A stretch of 64,000 nt of DNA from Sphingomonas sp. Leaf21. GTDB lineage: Bacteria; Pseudomonadota; Alphaproteobacteria; Sphingomonadales; Sphingomonadaceae. The notes under the pieces were generated by a model. The model was not told where the DNA came from. It ran no database searches and saw only the letters and a list, made by a program, of their open reading frames with translations. Positions within the stretch are counted from its first letter, which is position 1. Each line of letters begins with the position of its first letter. The translations under genes were made by a program, and so were the position numbers. Of the stretch, positions 16,782 to 26,728 are shown piece by piece. The stretch lies in contig NZ_CAKASM010000010.1 in assembly GCF_916858675.1 (NCBI RefSeq), forward strand, positions 45,760 to 109,759, read 5' to 3'.

Positions 16782-17992
16782 CCGGCATCACCGCGGGCGA
16801 TTACCCGACACGTTTCCTGCGCGCCGATGGATGGCGTACCGCGACCGAAAACGAAGGCGTCGTCATGGACCTACTGTCGCGGAGAGGTGGCGCAAGCCGG
16901 GCCGATCTGGCGCGGCTGACGGGACTCGCACCACATTCGATCACCCGCCTTGTCGAACCGCTCCTGGTCCGCGGCCTGCTTAACGAAGCCGCACCGATCA
17001 TCGCCGGTCGAGGAAAGCCGAGCGCCAAGCTAACGCTGAACGGAGCCGCGGCATTTTCGGCTGGCGTATCGGTAATGACCGACGCGGTGTCGCTGGTGCT
17101 CCTGGATCTTGCCGGCACCATCGCCGCCAGCTGTAGCGCACGGCTCGCCGACACCGCGATCGCTCCTGCCTGCGCGCAGATCCGGCAGATGCTCGATGCC
17201 GCCATCGCCGATACAGGCTGGGACCAGGCTGCGCTGGTCGGGATTGGATTCGGCGTCACCGGCTATTTCATCGGCGATGGCGCCCGGCTCAATCCGCCAC
17301 GACTGCTCGATCCCTGGGCGCTGATCCCGCTCGACACGGTGTTGGCCGACGCGTTCGATAATAAGGTCTGGGTCGACAATGACGGGAACGTCGCGGCGCT
17401 GGGAGAAACCTCGCTTGGCCATGGCCGAACCACGGCAGACTTCGCCTATCTCTATTTCTCGGCGGGGTTCGGCGGGGGAGTCGTGGCTTCAGGCCGACCG
17501 CTCAGGGGGCGGAACGGCAATGCCGGCGAATTCGCGTCGATTCTGCCGACCGGCTGGCCGCAGCCCAATCTGGAAACCTTGCGTGAGACCTTCGGGGCGG
17601 CAGGCGTGACTTATCACGATATTCATTCAATGCTCGACCGATTCGATCCCGGTCATCCCGCGGTGGACGCATGGCTGGATACCGTAATGCCCTCGATAGA
17701 CCTGATCGCATCTGCCATTTCCGCCACGCTCGATCCCGACATGATCGTCTTGGGCGGGCGCCTGCCCGCGGTTCTGGCATCCCGCATGATCGAGCGCATC
17801 GCCCTTATCAACCCGGAACGCCGCGGCTTCCACCGGCCATCGCCACGGGTCGTGGCATCGGCGATCGACGGCGATGCCGCAGCCATTGGCGCTGCAACCC
17901 TTCCACTACGTGCAGCCTTTTTTGATCCGGTGAACAACGCTCGTTCTGAGGAAAAACATCAGCCTTCCTACCGTAAGTCTGTGTCAGACTAA
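16778..17992 (+). CDS. ROK-family transcriptional regulator (NagC/XylR type)
   Basis: 405 residues: N-terminal winged helix (GVVMDLLSRRGGASRADLAR, TGLAPHSITRLVEPLLVRGL), a wing (AGRGKPSAKLTLN), then the ROK actin-like fold (GIGFGVTGYF, VWVDNDGNVAALGE, LYFSAGFGGGVVASGRPLRG, MIVLGGRLP). The usual zinc-binding CxCG-GC segment is absent (the loop reads LPTGWPQPNLETL), as in some purely regulatory ROK proteins. It starts at ATG 16778, overlapping the MFS stop by ATGA, so it is co-transcribed with the transporter and is the natural local repressor, sensing a sugar or sugar phosphate. Confidence 0.9.
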   Translation: MTGITAGDYPTRFLRADGWRTATENEGVVMDLLSRRGGASRADLARLTGLAPHSITRLVEPLLVRGLLNEAAPIIAGRGKPSAKLTLNGAAAFSAGVSVMTDAVSLVLLDLAGTIAASCSARLADTAIAPACAQIRQMLDAAIADTGWDQAALVGIGFGVTGYFIGDGARLNPPRLLDPWALIPLDTVLADAFDNKVWVDNDGNVAALGETSLGHGRTTADFAYLYFSAGFGGGVVASGRPLRGRNGNAGEFASILPTGWPQPNLETLRETFGAAGVTYHDIHSMLDRFDPGHPAVDAWLDTVMPSIDLIASAISATLDPDMIVLGGRLPAVLASRMIERIALINPERRGFHRPSPRVVASAIDGDAAAIGAATLPLRAAFFDPVNNARSEEKHQPSYRKSVSD

Positions 17993-18025
17993 TGTACAGC
18001 GGCCAGATTAAGTGAGACGCGCACT

Positions 18026-18310
18026 TTGTTAATCGCTGATGCAGGGGGTAGAGATTGGAGGCTCAAGGTCGGGGAGAATACTTTGATGCACATGGTCGCT
18101 ATCGGCGAAGGGATCACCCTCACGGCCGCCGCGGCCACGCACGTGCCGTTTCCCGGCGTCGTCTTCCGGACGCAAGCCGGCGAGTCTGACGCGGCCGGAT
18201 TCCGCGCGGTGTGGTCGCCGCGCAACCCTAGTCCTGCCCTCAAGAATTTGCTGGACCTCGCCGACGCGATGATCCGATCGGTGCATCCGCCGGAAAGCCG
18301 CAAATCCTGA
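18026..18310 (+). pseudogene. LysR-type regulator, C-terminal fragment
   Basis: About 75-90 codons matching the end of a LysR effector domain: LMHMVAIGEGITLTAAAATH, VPFPGVVFRTQAGESDAAGF, then AVWSPRNPSPALKNLLDLAD. The remaining two thirds, including the DNA-binding domain, are missing. No ribosome binding site at a plausible start. A second LysR fragment lies on the other strand just downstream. Confidence 0.7.
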
Positions 18311-18360
18311 CTGCCGTATGGTCGGGCATCTTCGTCTCAATGCGCTTTGGTCTGCGAGGT

Positions 18361-18640
18361 CTATTGCAGCCAAGCCAGCTCAATCAGCAGATTTACCGCC
18401 CGCGAGCGGTTCCGTACCGGTGAGCCCATCAAACCGAACCGACGGTAGAGCGGTGCATCGAGTTGTACCGTTCGCAGGCCCTTCCGTGGTTCAGGCAGTG
18501 TCGATTCCCACACGAGGCTGACACCCACATCTTCCCTGACCATCGCAATTGCGCTGGTCCGATCGATAGGCCAAGAGGACCGGAACGATCCACGCAGCGA
18601 CGGTGTCGACCGAGTGTTGCGACAAGCGCTTTGCCAAAGC
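18361..18640 (-). pseudogene. LysR-type regulator, second C-terminal fragment
   Basis: The minus strand encodes AIAMVREDVGVSLVWEST, then LPEPRKGLRTVQLDAPLYRR and FGLMGSPVRNRSRAVNLLIE before a stop at 18361, the usual closing pattern of a LysR effector domain (a conserved G-GV-LV, then a PL-RR-GL strand). Upstream homology fades and is frame-broken. The weak similarity and lack of an N-terminus make this a remnant. Confidence 0.5.
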
Positions 18641-18867
18641 GGCGATAATGAGCGCTGTTCTCCATATAAGCATGATTGGACCGATGTTTATGATGCTGAA
18701 GCGACCACGAAGCGCCATTTCGGTGAGCTCTCTCAGTTGCTCCGTCGCATCCGATTTCAATCTGCCCTGATCGGCCATACCTGTCTCGTTACCCTGTTAT
18801 CCAAAACTCATGCCACACGAAATGCCTTCATGACGATGACCAAGCATCCATCGGATCAATCCCAGCT
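18641..18867. other. non-coding or unrecognisable decayed sequence
   Basis: Short broken frames on both strands, none recognisable, between the LysR scraps and the hutD remnant. I see no RNA gene or promoter here. Confidence 0.4.
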
Positions 18868-19285
18868 TCATTCGCGGCTGCCTTCCACCACCGAGCTAGG
18901 AACGGATCTACTTCCGTACGCGAACGGATCAGCAATGTGCGTCCGTCGCACCGAGTGTGGCTTCTTCCTCACAGAGCGTGCGTTTCCCGCATCGATCTGT
19001 CTCGCGCAATGCGAGCAGGAAACTGCACTGTATTGGAGTGCAGGCCGATTATCAGTGCGAGCCACTACACATAGCGTCCCCGCCAGGATTACGAGGTGCC
19101 GTTCCACCATCGGAAAGACCAAAAAACGGGCCGTCCGCGTCGATATCTGCGATGTTGATCCGCCACCCGAAGTCATTAAGCCTGGCCCCAATCGGCAAGC
19201 TGACGACCTCGCTAGTGCGCCCGCCACCGTTCTTCCAAGGCCGTAGCTCCCGCATCGCGGCCGTTAGCATGGCCGGCGCGCTCAT
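18868..19285 (-). pseudogene. hutD: hutD, frameshifted
   Basis: HutD is a cupin-like protein often found at the end of histidine utilisation operons. From ATG 19285, which overlaps the hutU stop (TGATG), the frame reads RELRPWKNGGGRTSEVV and DFGWRINIADIDADGPFF, which are diagnostic. A shift near 19148 then moves the homology to FPMVERHLVILAGTLCVV, after which similarity degrades to the end near 18868. The start and coupling are intact but the product would be truncated after about 65 native residues. The other hut genes are intact, so loss of hutD seems tolerated. Confidence 0.8.
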
Positions 19286-20940
19286 CAGAGGATCGCCGGC
19301 AGGTCGAGCCCCTTCTCGCGAGCGCATTCTACCGCGATCGGATAACCGGCGTCCGCGTGCCGCAAAACCCCCGTGGCTGGATCGTTCCACAATACCCGGC
19401 CGAGCCGTACTGCCGCTTCGGTGGTACCATCGGCCACGATCACCATGCCGGAATGTTGAGAGTACCCCATGCCAACGCCCCCGCCGTGATGCAGAGAGAC
19501 CCAGGTTGCGCCAGACGCAGTGTTCAGCAACGCGTTCAGCAACGGCCAGTCGGCTACCGCGTCTGAGCCGTCCCGCATCGCCTCGGTTTCACGATTGGGG
19601 CTTGCCACGGAGCCGGAATCGAGGTGATCTCGTCCGATCACTACCGGCGCCGATAGTTCGCCGTTCGCCACCATCTCGTTGAAGGCTAGGCCGAGCCGGT
19701 GGCGATCACCCAGACCCACCCAGCAGATGCGTGCCGGCAGTCCTTGGAACTGTATTCGCTCGCGCGCCATATCGAGCCAACGATGCAGATGCGCGTTGTT
19801 GGGCAGCAACTCCTTCACCTTGGCGTCGGTCTTGTAGATGTCCTCGGGATTACCCGAAAGCGCGACCCAGCGGAACGGTCCGACCCCTCGACAGAAGAGC
19901 GGCCGGATATAAGCCGGCACGAAACCCGGAAAGTTGAAGGCATTTTCTACGCCTTCATCCTTGGCGACTTGGCGGATGTTGTTGCCGTAATCGACCGTAG
20001 GTATGCCCAGTTCCTGGAACGCGAGCATGGCTTCGACATGGCGCGCCATTGAGGCTTTCGCCGCTTCGGCCACCGCAGCCGGGTTCTGCTCGCGCGTCGC
20101 CTGCCAGCGCTCTACGCTCCATCCCTCGGGTAAATATCCGTTTACCGGGTCGTGAGCGCTTGTCTGATCGGTAAGGAGATCTGGGCGCACCCCGCGCCTG
20201 AGCATTTCAGGCAGAAGTTCAGCGGCATTGCCGAGCAGCCCAACGGAGATCGGCGACGTCGCGTCGGTGACGAGAGCCAATGCCTCGTCGAGGCTGTCGG
20301 TGGCGCGGTCAAGATAGCCGGTGCGCAGCCGCATATCGATACGGTTCTGCTGGCACTCGATCGCGAGGCAGGATGCACCGGCCATTACGGCGGCAAGCGG
20401 CTGCGCACCGCCCATCCCGCCCAGACCGGCGGTGAGCAACCATTTGCCGGACAGATCGCCGTCATAATGCTGGCGCCCCATCTCGACGAAGGTCTCGTAA
20501 GTGCCCTGCACGATGCCCTGTGTGCCGATGTAGATCCAAGAACCGGCCGTCATCTGGCCGTACATCGCCAGCCCCTTGCGATCGAGCACATCGAAATGCT
20601 CCCAGGTCGCCCATTTCGGCACCAAGTTCGAATTGGCGATCAGCACGCGTGGTGCATCGCGGTGGGTGCGAAATACCCCGACAGGCTTGCCCGACTGCAC
20701 CAGCAGGGTTTCATCGTCGCCCAGTTTTAACAGGGTCTCGACGATCTTGTCGTAGCTTGCCCAGTCGCGCGCCGCCCGACCGATGCCTCCGTACACCACG
20801 AGCTCGTGCGGGTTCTCGGCAACGTCGGGATGAAGGTTGTTCATCAGCATCCGCATCGCGGCTTCGGTCTGCCAGCTTTTCGCAGTGATCGACGTGCTGG
20901 TCGCTGGGCGAATGGTGCGGGTGGCATCAAGGCGGTTCAT
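19285..20940 (-). CDS. hutU: urocanate hydratase
   Basis: Second enzyme of histidine degradation: converts urocanate to 4-imidazolone-5-propionate using tightly bound NAD+. 551 residues, the normal length. Hallmarks include [36 protein letters not shown] (dinucleotide-binding glycine loop), the conserved [17 protein letters not shown], and the C-terminal [23 protein letters not shown] 20940 is chosen because it overlaps the hutG stop by ATGA; a longer frame adds only six residues. Third-to-last in the hutI-hutH-hutG-hutU-hutD operon. Confidence 0.97.
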   Translation of the reverse strand: MNRLDATRTIRPATSTSITAKSWQTEAAMRMLMNNLHPDVAENPHELVVYGGIGRAARDWASYDKIVETLLKLGDDETLLVQSGKPVGVFRTHRDAPRVLIANSNLVPKWATWEHFDVLDRKGLAMYGQMTAGSWIYIGTQGIVQGTYETFVEMGRQHYDGDLSGKWLLTAGLGGMGGAQPLAAVMAGASCLAIECQQNRIDMRLRTGYLDRATDSLDEALALVTDATSPISVGLLGNAAELLPEMLRRGVRPDLLTDQTSAHDPVNGYLPEGWSVERWQATREQNPAAVAEAAKASMARHVEAMLAFQELGIPTVDYGNNIRQVAKDEGVENAFNFPGFVPAYIRPLFCRGVGPFRWVALSGNPEDIYKTDAKVKELLPNNAHLHRWLDMARERIQFQGLPARICWVGLGDRHRLGLAFNEMVANGELSAPVVIGRDHLDSGSVASPNRETEAMRDGSDAVADWPLLNALLNTASGATWVSLHHGGGVGMGYSQHSGMVIVADGTTEAAVRLGRVLWNDPATGVLRHADAGYPIAVECAREKGLDLPAIL

Positions 20941-21746
20941 CGGGCGAACTCCAGGCAAGCGGTCAATATATTGGAAAGGGTCGCTCGCATCGGCGTGGCG
21001 AACGCGGGATCGAAAGGCGGAGGCCAGTTTTCCGGCGACGGCGATGGCGGCTCTGCCAGGTAACCGCGGATCGCCAGCTCCATCTGGATCGCATGGACGC
21101 CGCTATCTGGCCGGCCGTAGTGACGGGTGGTCCAGCCGCCCCGAAAACGGCCATCGACGACGTACCATTCCTCCGAGGCTGCGCAGGTCTGAACAACCAT
21201 ATCCCGAAGCTCGGGATCGCAGGTCGTGCCACCATTGGTCCCGATGTTGAACACCGGCAGTTCGCCGTCGAACAACCTCGGGATATGACCGCGGATGGAA
21301 TGGCAATCGTAGACGACGACGCGGGAATGCAGCGCGCGAAGGCGCGCGATCTCACCGGCCAGCGCGGCGTGGTATGGATCGAACCAAATCGCACGCCGGT
21401 GAGCGATGGCGGCTTCGTCCGGCGCTACAGTCGGGCTCAGGTAAAGGGGCTCGCCGTCGAAGGTCGTTGTCGGGCAGAGTTCCGTCGTCGCCTGACCGGG
21501 ATAGAGCGATGCCCCCGAGGGGTCACGGTTGACGTCGATAATGCTGCGCGAAACGTCGGTGCCGACGATCGTCGCATCGACCAGCCCGCTGTACAGCGCC
21601 TTGATATGCCAATCCGCATCGCGCCGCGCGAGCCATGGCGAGCGAAACGCCTCTTCAAGACTGTCCGGAAGTTCAGTCCCGCCGTGTGGCATCGCGAGGA
21701 TCAACGGCGTGTCGGACCGATGCACATGGAGCCAGGGGGGCGTCAT
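20937..21746 (-). CDS. hutG: N-formylglutamate deformylase
   Basis: Hydrolyses N-formylglutamate to formate and glutamate, the last step of the five-step histidine route that also uses HutF. 269 residues of the FGase family: [12 protein letters not shown] near the N-terminus, [41 protein letters not shown] (metal-binding His region), and MELAIRGYL. Overlaps hutH by 4 nt at its start and hutU by 4 nt at its end. Presence of both HutF and HutG shows that this strain uses the formylglutamate branch rather than formimidoylglutamase. Confidence 0.96.
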   Translation of the reverse strand: MTPPWLHVHRSDTPLILAMPHGGTELPDSLEEAFRSPWLARRDADWHIKALYSGLVDATIVGTDVSRSIIDVNRDPSGASLYPGQATTELCPTTTFDGEPLYLSPTVAPDEAAIAHRRAIWFDPYHAALAGEIARLRALHSRVVVYDCHSIRGHIPRLFDGELPVFNIGTNGGTTCDPELRDMVVQTCAASEEWYVVDGRFRGGWTTRHYGRPDSGVHAIQMELAIRGYLAEPPSPSPENWPPPFDPAFATPMRATLSNILTACLEFAR

Positions 21747-23263
21747 GCGATGATGCCCGGCAACCCGGCCACGAGTTCGGCAAGAACGTTGTCCGTCACC
21801 AGCAGCGTAGCGGCCGCCATGTCGGGTGCCATGTAGCGGTCGTCGGCAAGAGTTGGGACATCACGACGCAGGCGCAGACGAACCGCCTCGACCGCGTCGC
21901 TCGAGCTTAGCGGCGCGTGGAAATCACACCCCTGGCAGGCCGCCAGAAGTTCGATGCCGATGATGGCATCGACGTTCCCCGCCATCGCCAGGAGGCGGCG
22001 TGCGCCGTGCGCCGCCATGGAAACATGATCTTCCTGGTTGGCCGACGTCGGAATGGAGTCGACCGACGCGGGATAGGCGCGTTGCTTGTTCTCGCTCACG
22101 AGCGCCGCAGCCGTAACCTGCGGGATCATGAACCCCGAATTGAGACCGGGCTTCGGCGTCAGGAATGCGGGGAGTCCGGAGAGCGCTGGATCCACCAGCA
22201 TGGCGATGCGGCGTTCGGTGATGCTGCCGATCTCGCACAACGCTATGGCGATCATGTCTGCCGCGAAGGCGACGGGCTCGGCGTGAAAATTCCCCCCGGA
22301 TACCGCCTCGTCCGTCTCGGGAAATATCAACGGATTGTCGCTGACGCCATTTGCCTCGACGATCAGTGTGGCGCCGGCTTGCCGGAGTAGGTCAAGGACG
22401 GCGCCCATCACCTGCGGCTGGCACCGCAGGCAATAGGGATCCTGGACGCGGACATCGTTCTCACGGTGGCTTGCCCGGATCGCCGAGCCTTCCATCATCG
22501 AGCGAAGTGCTTCTGCCGTATCGATCTGACCCCGATGGCCACGCAACGCATGGATGCGCGGATCGAAAGGCGCATCGGACCCTCTTGCCGCTTCGGTCGA
22601 AAGGATGCCGGTGACGAGTGCGGCCTGAAAAATGCGCTCCGCCTCGAAAAGGGCCGCCAAGGCATAGGCTGTGCTGAATTGCGTACCATTGAGAAGCGCC
22701 AGTCCTTCCTTGGCACCAAGTTCGATGGGTGCAAGGCCAGCCTCTTCCAGTGCTGCTGCGGCGGGCTTGAACAGCCCGTCCACGATGATCTCACCGACGC
22801 CGATCATCGCGGATGTCATATGCGCTAGCGGCGCCAGATCGCCGCTAGCGCCGACCGAGCCCTGCGCCGGCACAACAGGGACGAGCCCCTTGGCCAACAT
22901 CTGTTCAAGCAGGGTGACCGTCGCAGGCCGGACGCCCGAGGCGCCTTGGGCGAGGCTGGCGAGCTTGAGCGCCATCATCAACCGCACCACAGCGACAGGC
23001 ATTGGGTCGCCTACCCCGGCCGCGTGGCTCAGCACGATATTGCGCTGGAGCGTGACTAAGTCCGCGGTGTCGATCCGGACGCTGGCGAGTTTTCCAAAGC
23101 CGGTGTTGATGCCGTAGACCGGCTCGCCCTGCGCCACGATCCGCTCCACCGCAGCGGCACTTTCTGCGATCAACCCACGACAATCCTCGTCGAGCATGAG
23201 TACGGCGCCGTGGTAGATGGCACGCCAGTCGGCATAGGGCACGTTGCCCGGGCGAAGGATCAT
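21743..23263 (-). CDS. hutH: histidine ammonia-lyase
   Basis: Deaminates L-histidine to urocanate, the first step of the pathway. 506 residues; the catalytic MIO cofactor forms from Ala-Ser-Gly at 139-141 in [14 protein letters not shown]. Other family marks are [22 protein letters not shown] and [17 protein letters not shown] 23263 is selected: it overlaps the hutI stop by ATGA, has AGGAA upstream, and removes a non-homologous 31-residue extension present in the longer frame. Confidence 0.97.
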   Translation of the reverse strand: MILRPGNVPYADWRAIYHGAVLMLDEDCRGLIAESAAAVERIVAQGEPVYGINTGFGKLASVRIDTADLVTLQRNIVLSHAAGVGDPMPVAVVRLMMALKLASLAQGASGVRPATVTLLEQMLAKGLVPVVPAQGSVGASGDLAPLAHMTSAMIGVGEIIVDGLFKPAAAALEEAGLAPIELGAKEGLALLNGTQFSTAYALAALFEAERIFQAALVTGILSTEAARGSDAPFDPRIHALRGHRGQIDTAEALRSMMEGSAIRASHRENDVRVQDPYCLRCQPQVMGAVLDLLRQAGATLIVEANGVSDNPLIFPETDEAVSGGNFHAEPVAFAADMIAIALCEIGSITERRIAMLVDPALSGLPAFLTPKPGLNSGFMIPQVTAAALVSENKQRAYPASVDSIPTSANQEDHVSMAAHGARRLLAMAGNVDAIIGIELLAACQGCDFHAPLSSSDAVEAVRLRLRRDVPTLADDRYMAPDMAAATLLVTDNVLAELVAGLPGIIA

Positions 23264-24456
23264 CGGCCGTTCCTGATACGAGTGTGGAGGGGATTGAAAC
23301 CGATCCGGTAGACCAGTTCGGCGGGGTCCTGGATCGACCAGATCGCGAGATCGCACGACTTGCCGACTTCCAGAGAGCCGATTGCGTCCCCGAGACCGAG
23401 CGCCTTTGCCGCATTGACGGTCACCCCCCGCAACGCCTCGACGACGGTCAATCGAAACAGCGTGGCCGCCATGTTGAGTACAAGGAGTGGTGAGGTGAGC
23501 GGTGACGTCCCCGGATTACAATCAGTCGCAAGCGCGATCGGCACGCCCGCCGCCCGCAGTGCGGCGATTGGCGGCAGCTTTGTTTCTCGCATGAAATAGT
23601 AGGCGCCTGGTAACAACACCGCGACGGTTCCTGCGGCCCGCATGGCAGCGACGTCTTCATCGGTAGCATGCTCGAGATGGTCAGCCGAGAGCGCACCGAA
23701 GCGTGCGGCGAGACTGGCACCACCGAGCGGTGACAGCTGCTCGGCGTGGAGCTTCACCGGCAATCCGTGTGCCGCGGCCGCGACGAACACACGCTCCGTT
23801 TGCGCTGTCGTAAAACCGATGCCCTCGCAAAAGGCGTCGACCGCATCGGCAAGGTCGCTTTCTACGACCGCAGGCAGCATGCGATCGACAACGGCATTGA
23901 CATAGCCTTCCACGTCATCGGCGAATTCGGGTGGAACGGCGTGCGCGCCAAGGAATGTGGTAACCACACGCACGTCGCGCTCACGGCCCAGCGCACGCGC
24001 CGCCCGGAGCATCTTCAGTTCGTCATCAAGCGAGAGGCCGTAACCCGACTTTACTTCGACCGTCGTCACGCCCTCGGCCAACAGCGCGTCGAGGCGTGGC
24101 AGCGTCTGGGCGATCAACTCGGCTTCGCTGGCCGCGCGGGTCGCCCGCATCGTCGAGACGATCCCCCCACCCGCGTGGGCAATCTCTTCGTACGTCACCC
24201 CCTCCAAGCGTGCCGCGAACTCACCGGCACGATCGCCACCGAAGACCAGGTGGGTGTGACAATCGATCAATCCTGGCGTGATCCAGCGCCCCTCGCAATC
24301 GATCACCTCGGCATTGGCAAAGGCGGGCGCGGACGCAGCCGGCCCGACATAGACGATCTTGCCGTCTGCGGCAGCGACGAGGCCGTCGGCAACGATGCCG
24401 ATTCCGTCATCTGCCATTGTTGCCAACTGCGCATTGCGCCAAACTCGGTTCGCCAT
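23260..24456 (-). CDS. hutI: imidazolonepropionase
   Basis: Amidohydrolase-superfamily enzyme opening the imidazolone ring to N-formimidoyl-L-glutamate. 398 residues; metal-ligand motif [19 protein letters not shown], conserved VEVKSGYGL, then [22 protein letters not shown] and [13 protein letters not shown] with the catalytic Asp. Starts at ATG 24456 with GGGGAG upstream. It is first of the minus-strand hut operon; a HutC-type palindrome lies 15-26 bp upstream of the start codon, overlapping a possible -10 (TATAGA). Confidence 0.96.
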   Translation of the reverse strand: MANRVWRNAQLATMADDGIGIVADGLVAAADGKIVYVGPAASAPAFANAEVIDCEGRWITPGLIDCHTHLVFGGDRAGEFAARLEGVTYEEIAHAGGGIVSTMRATRAASEAELIAQTLPRLDALLAEGVTTVEVKSGYGLSLDDELKMLRAARALGRERDVRVVTTFLGAHAVPPEFADDVEGYVNAVVDRMLPAVVESDLADAVDAFCEGIGFTTAQTERVFVAAAAHGLPVKLHAEQLSPLGGASLAARFGALSADHLEHATDEDVAAMRAAGTVAVLLPGAYYFMRETKLPPIAALRAAGVPIALATDCNPGTSPLTSPLLVLNMAATLFRLTVVEALRGVTVNAAKALGLGDAIGSLEVGKSCDLAIWSIQDPAELVYRIGFNPLHTRIRNGR

Positions 24457-24470
24457 CGCTCCCCTTCCAA

Positions 24471-24482
24471 TTGTCTATACAA
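24471..24482. promoter_or_regulatory. HutC-like operator between hutI and hutF
   Basis: TTGTCTATACAA, a near-perfect palindrome in the 75-bp gap between the divergent hutI and hutF starts. HutC-family repressors bind TTGTAT-N-TACAA-like sites in other bacteria. A very similar 12-mer occurs at 26392-26403 in the other divergent gap of this hut region, and hutC itself is encoded nearby, so repression of both directions by HutC, relieved by urocanate, is the natural reading. Confidence 0.72.
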
Positions 24483-24531
24483 AACCACGAATGACGATTA
24501 CTGTCCAGCCCCAACACGAGCGGAGGCGCAG

Positions 24532-25869
24532 ATGAGGACATTGTGGTTCGAGCAGGCACTCCTCCCTTCGGGATGGTGCTCGTCGGTTCGCTTTCAGATC
24601 GAGGCCGGCCGCTTTGCCGGTATCGAAACGGATGTGGACCCGGCACCCCGCGAGGTCAGGCATCGTACCGCGGTGCCCGGCACGCCCAACCTTCACAGTC
24701 ATGCGTTCCAGCGGCTCATGGCGGGCTTTGCCGAGGTGCGCTCGGGACCTGCGGGCGACGACTTCTGGAGCTGGCGCGATCTCATGTACCGGCTCGTCTC
24801 AGCGATCTCCCCGGAAGACCTGGCGGCTATCGCAGCGATGGCGTTCATGGAGATGCTGGAAAGCGGATTCACACGGACCGGCGAATTTCAATATCTCCAT
24901 CACCAGCCCGACGGCCGGGCTTATGATGACATCGGCGAGATGGCGGGGGCGCTGGCTGCCGCCGCAGAGCAGACCGGCATCGGCCTGACGCTTCTGCCGG
25001 TTTTCTACGCTCATGCCGGGTTTGGCGGTTCGCCCCCCAACGTCGGGCAGCGACGGTTCGTGACCGACATCGATGCGTTCTCTCGCCTATGCGATGCCAG
25101 CGCGCGCGCGGTGTCCTCGCTGCCCGATGCGGTACTCGGTATTGCGCCACATTCGTTACGGGCCGTGACAGCCGACGAACTTTCAGCGCTCGTCTGCATG
25201 TTCCCTGATCGACCCATCCATCTTCACATCGCCGAACAAACCAAGGAGGTGAGCGATTGCCTCGCTTGGAGTGGTCAACGTCCGGTCGAGTGGTTGCTCG
25301 ACCGGTATCCGATCGACCCGCACTGGTGCCTGATCCATGCGACCCACGTCACCGAGGCCGAATGCCAGGCTGTGGCGAACAGCGGGGCAGTGGTAGGCCT
25401 CTGCCCGATCACCGAGGCAAATCTGGGCGACGGCGCCTTTCCCGCGGCAGCCTTTCTGACGTCAGGGGGCGCCTTCGGAATCGGAACCGATTCCAATGTA
25501 CGCATCGACCTTGGCGAGGAACTGCGACTGCTGGAGTACGGCCAGCGACTGACGCGACGCCAGCGCACGGTTCTGGCCACTCCCGATCAGTCGAATGGCC
25601 GCGTCCTGTTCGACAATGTCGTATCCGGTGGACGCACGGCACTCGCCGGTGGTGCGATGCTGCGCGTTGGGGAGCAGGCCGATCTTGTCGAACTCGCACC
25701 CGCGGTGATCGACACCGGAGACCGGGCGCTCGATCACTGGATTTTTGGAACCGGCCGCGTCGACCGGGTATGGCGCGCCGGCCAGGAGGTCGTTGCCGGC
25801 GGACGGCACCGACATCGCGGCGCAATCAGCGAACGGTTCGAGGCCGTCGCACGGCGCCTCCTGTCCTAG
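24532..25869 (+). CDS. hutF: formimidoylglutamate deiminase
   Basis: Converts N-formimidoylglutamate to N-formylglutamate plus ammonia, feeding HutG. 445 residues, amidohydrolase fold: PGTPNLHSHAFQRLMAGFAE with the first metal ligands, DDFWSWRDLMYR, GIAPHSLRAV, PIHLHIAEQTKEV, LIHATHV and GIGTDSNVRIDLGEELR. ATG 24532 has GGAGG six bases upstream. A much longer frame upstream is only an antisense shadow of hutI. Transcribed divergently from hutI across the HutC-like operator; the stop lies 11 bp from that of the convergent lrp gene. Confidence 0.96.
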   Translation: MRTLWFEQALLPSGWCSSVRFQIEAGRFAGIETDVDPAPREVRHRTAVPGTPNLHSHAFQRLMAGFAEVRSGPAGDDFWSWRDLMYRLVSAISPEDLAAIAAMAFMEMLESGFTRTGEFQYLHHQPDGRAYDDIGEMAGALAAAAEQTGIGLTLLPVFYAHAGFGGSPPNVGQRRFVTDIDAFSRLCDASARAVSSLPDAVLGIAPHSLRAVTADELSALVCMFPDRPIHLHIAEQTKEVSDCLAWSGQRPVEWLLDRYPIDPHWCLIHATHVTEAECQAVANSGAVVGLCPITEANLGDGAFPAAAFLTSGGAFGIGTDSNVRIDLGEELRLLEYGQRLTRRQRTVLATPDQSNGRVLFDNVVSGGRTALAGGAMLRVGEQADLVELAPAVIDTGDRALDHWIFGTGRVDRVWRAGQEVVAGGRHRHRGAISERFEAVARRLLS

Positions 25870-25880
25870 TCGAACAAGGA

Positions 25881-26351
25881 TTAATCGAACAACGGCAGCG
25901 CGGTGGTCGATTTTATTTCCTGCATCGCAAACGACGAGCTCACGTCGTGCAATGGCGCGACCTTGGTCAGCTTGCGATAGATGCGATCGTAATCGGCAAT
26001 GTCCCGTGCCACGATCTTTAGCAAATAATCGATCTCGCCGCTCATTCGATAGAACTCGACCACCTCCGGAATTCGGGCGACGCCTTCCGCGAACGTCTGC
26101 AACCAGTCGTCGGTATGCTGCGCCGTACGGATCGCGACGATGACAGTCACCCCGAGGCCGAGCCGGTCGCGATTGAGGACCGCCACGCGGCTCTCGATCA
26201 CCCCTTCGTGTTCGAGCCGCTTGATCCGCTTCCAGCAGGGCGTCTGGGACAAACCGACCCGCTCCGCGATATCGGCGATCGGCACCGTCGCGTCTTCCTG
26301 CAGCACCGCCAGGATTCGACGATCGACCAAGTCGAGAATGATCTTCTCCAT
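25881..26351 (-). CDS. Lrp/AsnC-family regulator
   Basis: 156-residue feast/famine regulator: N-terminal HTH (LDLVDRRILAVLQEDATVPI, GLSQTPCWKRIKRLEHEGVI) and C-terminal RAM ligand-binding domain (VVEFYRMSGEIDYLLKIVAR). ATG 26351 is preferred to a longer frame because AAGGGG precedes it and the family starts here. Sitting between hutF and hutC with a HutC-like operator upstream, it may adjust the hut genes to histidine, glutamate or nitrogen status; its own target is not demonstrable. Confidence 0.9.
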   Translation of the reverse strand: MEKIILDLVDRRILAVLQEDATVPIADIAERVGLSQTPCWKRIKRLEHEGVIESRVAVLNRDRLGLGVTVIVAIRTAQHTDDWLQTFAEGVARIPEVVEFYRMSGEIDYLLKIVARDIADYDRIYRKLTKVAPLHDVSSSFAMQEIKSTTALPLFD

Positions 26352-26391
26352 ATATCCCCTTCCGCAGTAGCTGCCTTCTCCCATTAAGCAC

Positions 26392-26403
26392 TTGTATATG
26401 CAA
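26392..26403. promoter_or_regulatory. HutC-like operator between lrp and the DUF6356-yeiH pair
   Basis: TTGTATATGCAA, an imperfect palindrome matching the hutI-hutF site at 24471-24482 in 10 of 12 positions. It lies 41 bp upstream of the lrp start and 65 bp upstream of the DUF6356 start, so it could control both divergent units and bring them into the hut regulon. Confidence 0.62.
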
Positions 26404-26467
26404 ATTAGAAATCGCGTTTCGCCCTGGTCGATTAGGATGTCGCCATTGGAATCAGATGGAGGATGGC

Positions 26468-26728
26468 ATGATCGATCGGCTGCTTTTCAAGCACCCCCGC
26501 TCCGTGGGCGAGAGCTACGGTGAGCATCTGCTGGTAGCCGGCAGCTTCGGCGTATCGATGGTCGGTGCCGGCCTCGCCTGCTTGGTGCACGCGGTCGTGC
26601 CGTGCCTGTTCGAGCGCACCGGCAGCAAGACCATCGAACATCTCCACGGTCGCATGATCCGCAATCGGCGACGCGTGGGCATTCCCGCTCAGCCGGGCGG
26701 CGCACCGGTAAGCAGCGAAGCTGCATGA
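26468..26728 (+). CDS. DUF6356 small membrane protein
   Basis: 86-residue protein beginning MIDRLLFKHPRSVGESYGEH, the signature of DUF6356, a short family seen mainly in Sphingomonadales. One or two hydrophobic stretches (LLVAGSFGVSMVGAGLACLV and following) suggest an inner-membrane protein. ATG 26468 has GGAGG seven bases upstream. Its stop overlaps the start of the yeiH-type transporter by ATGA, so the two are co-translated. No biochemical role is known; proximity suggests a link with export or with the transporter. Confidence 0.85.
   Translation: MIDRLLFKHPRSVGESYGEHLLVAGSFGVSMVGAGLACLVHAVVPCLFERTGSKTIEHLHGRMIRNRRRVGIPAQPGGAPVSSEAA

Noticed and set aside
18788..18804. GTTACCCTGTTATCC, similar to the homing-endonuclease I-SceI site
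   Set aside because: Only about 15 of 18 positions match and there is no intron, intein or endonuclease gene nearby; taken as chance.
23746..25869. Very long plus-strand frame running through hutI into hutF
   Set aside because: Its first 262 codons are antisense to hutI; HutF homology and a GGAGG site begin only at ATG 24532.
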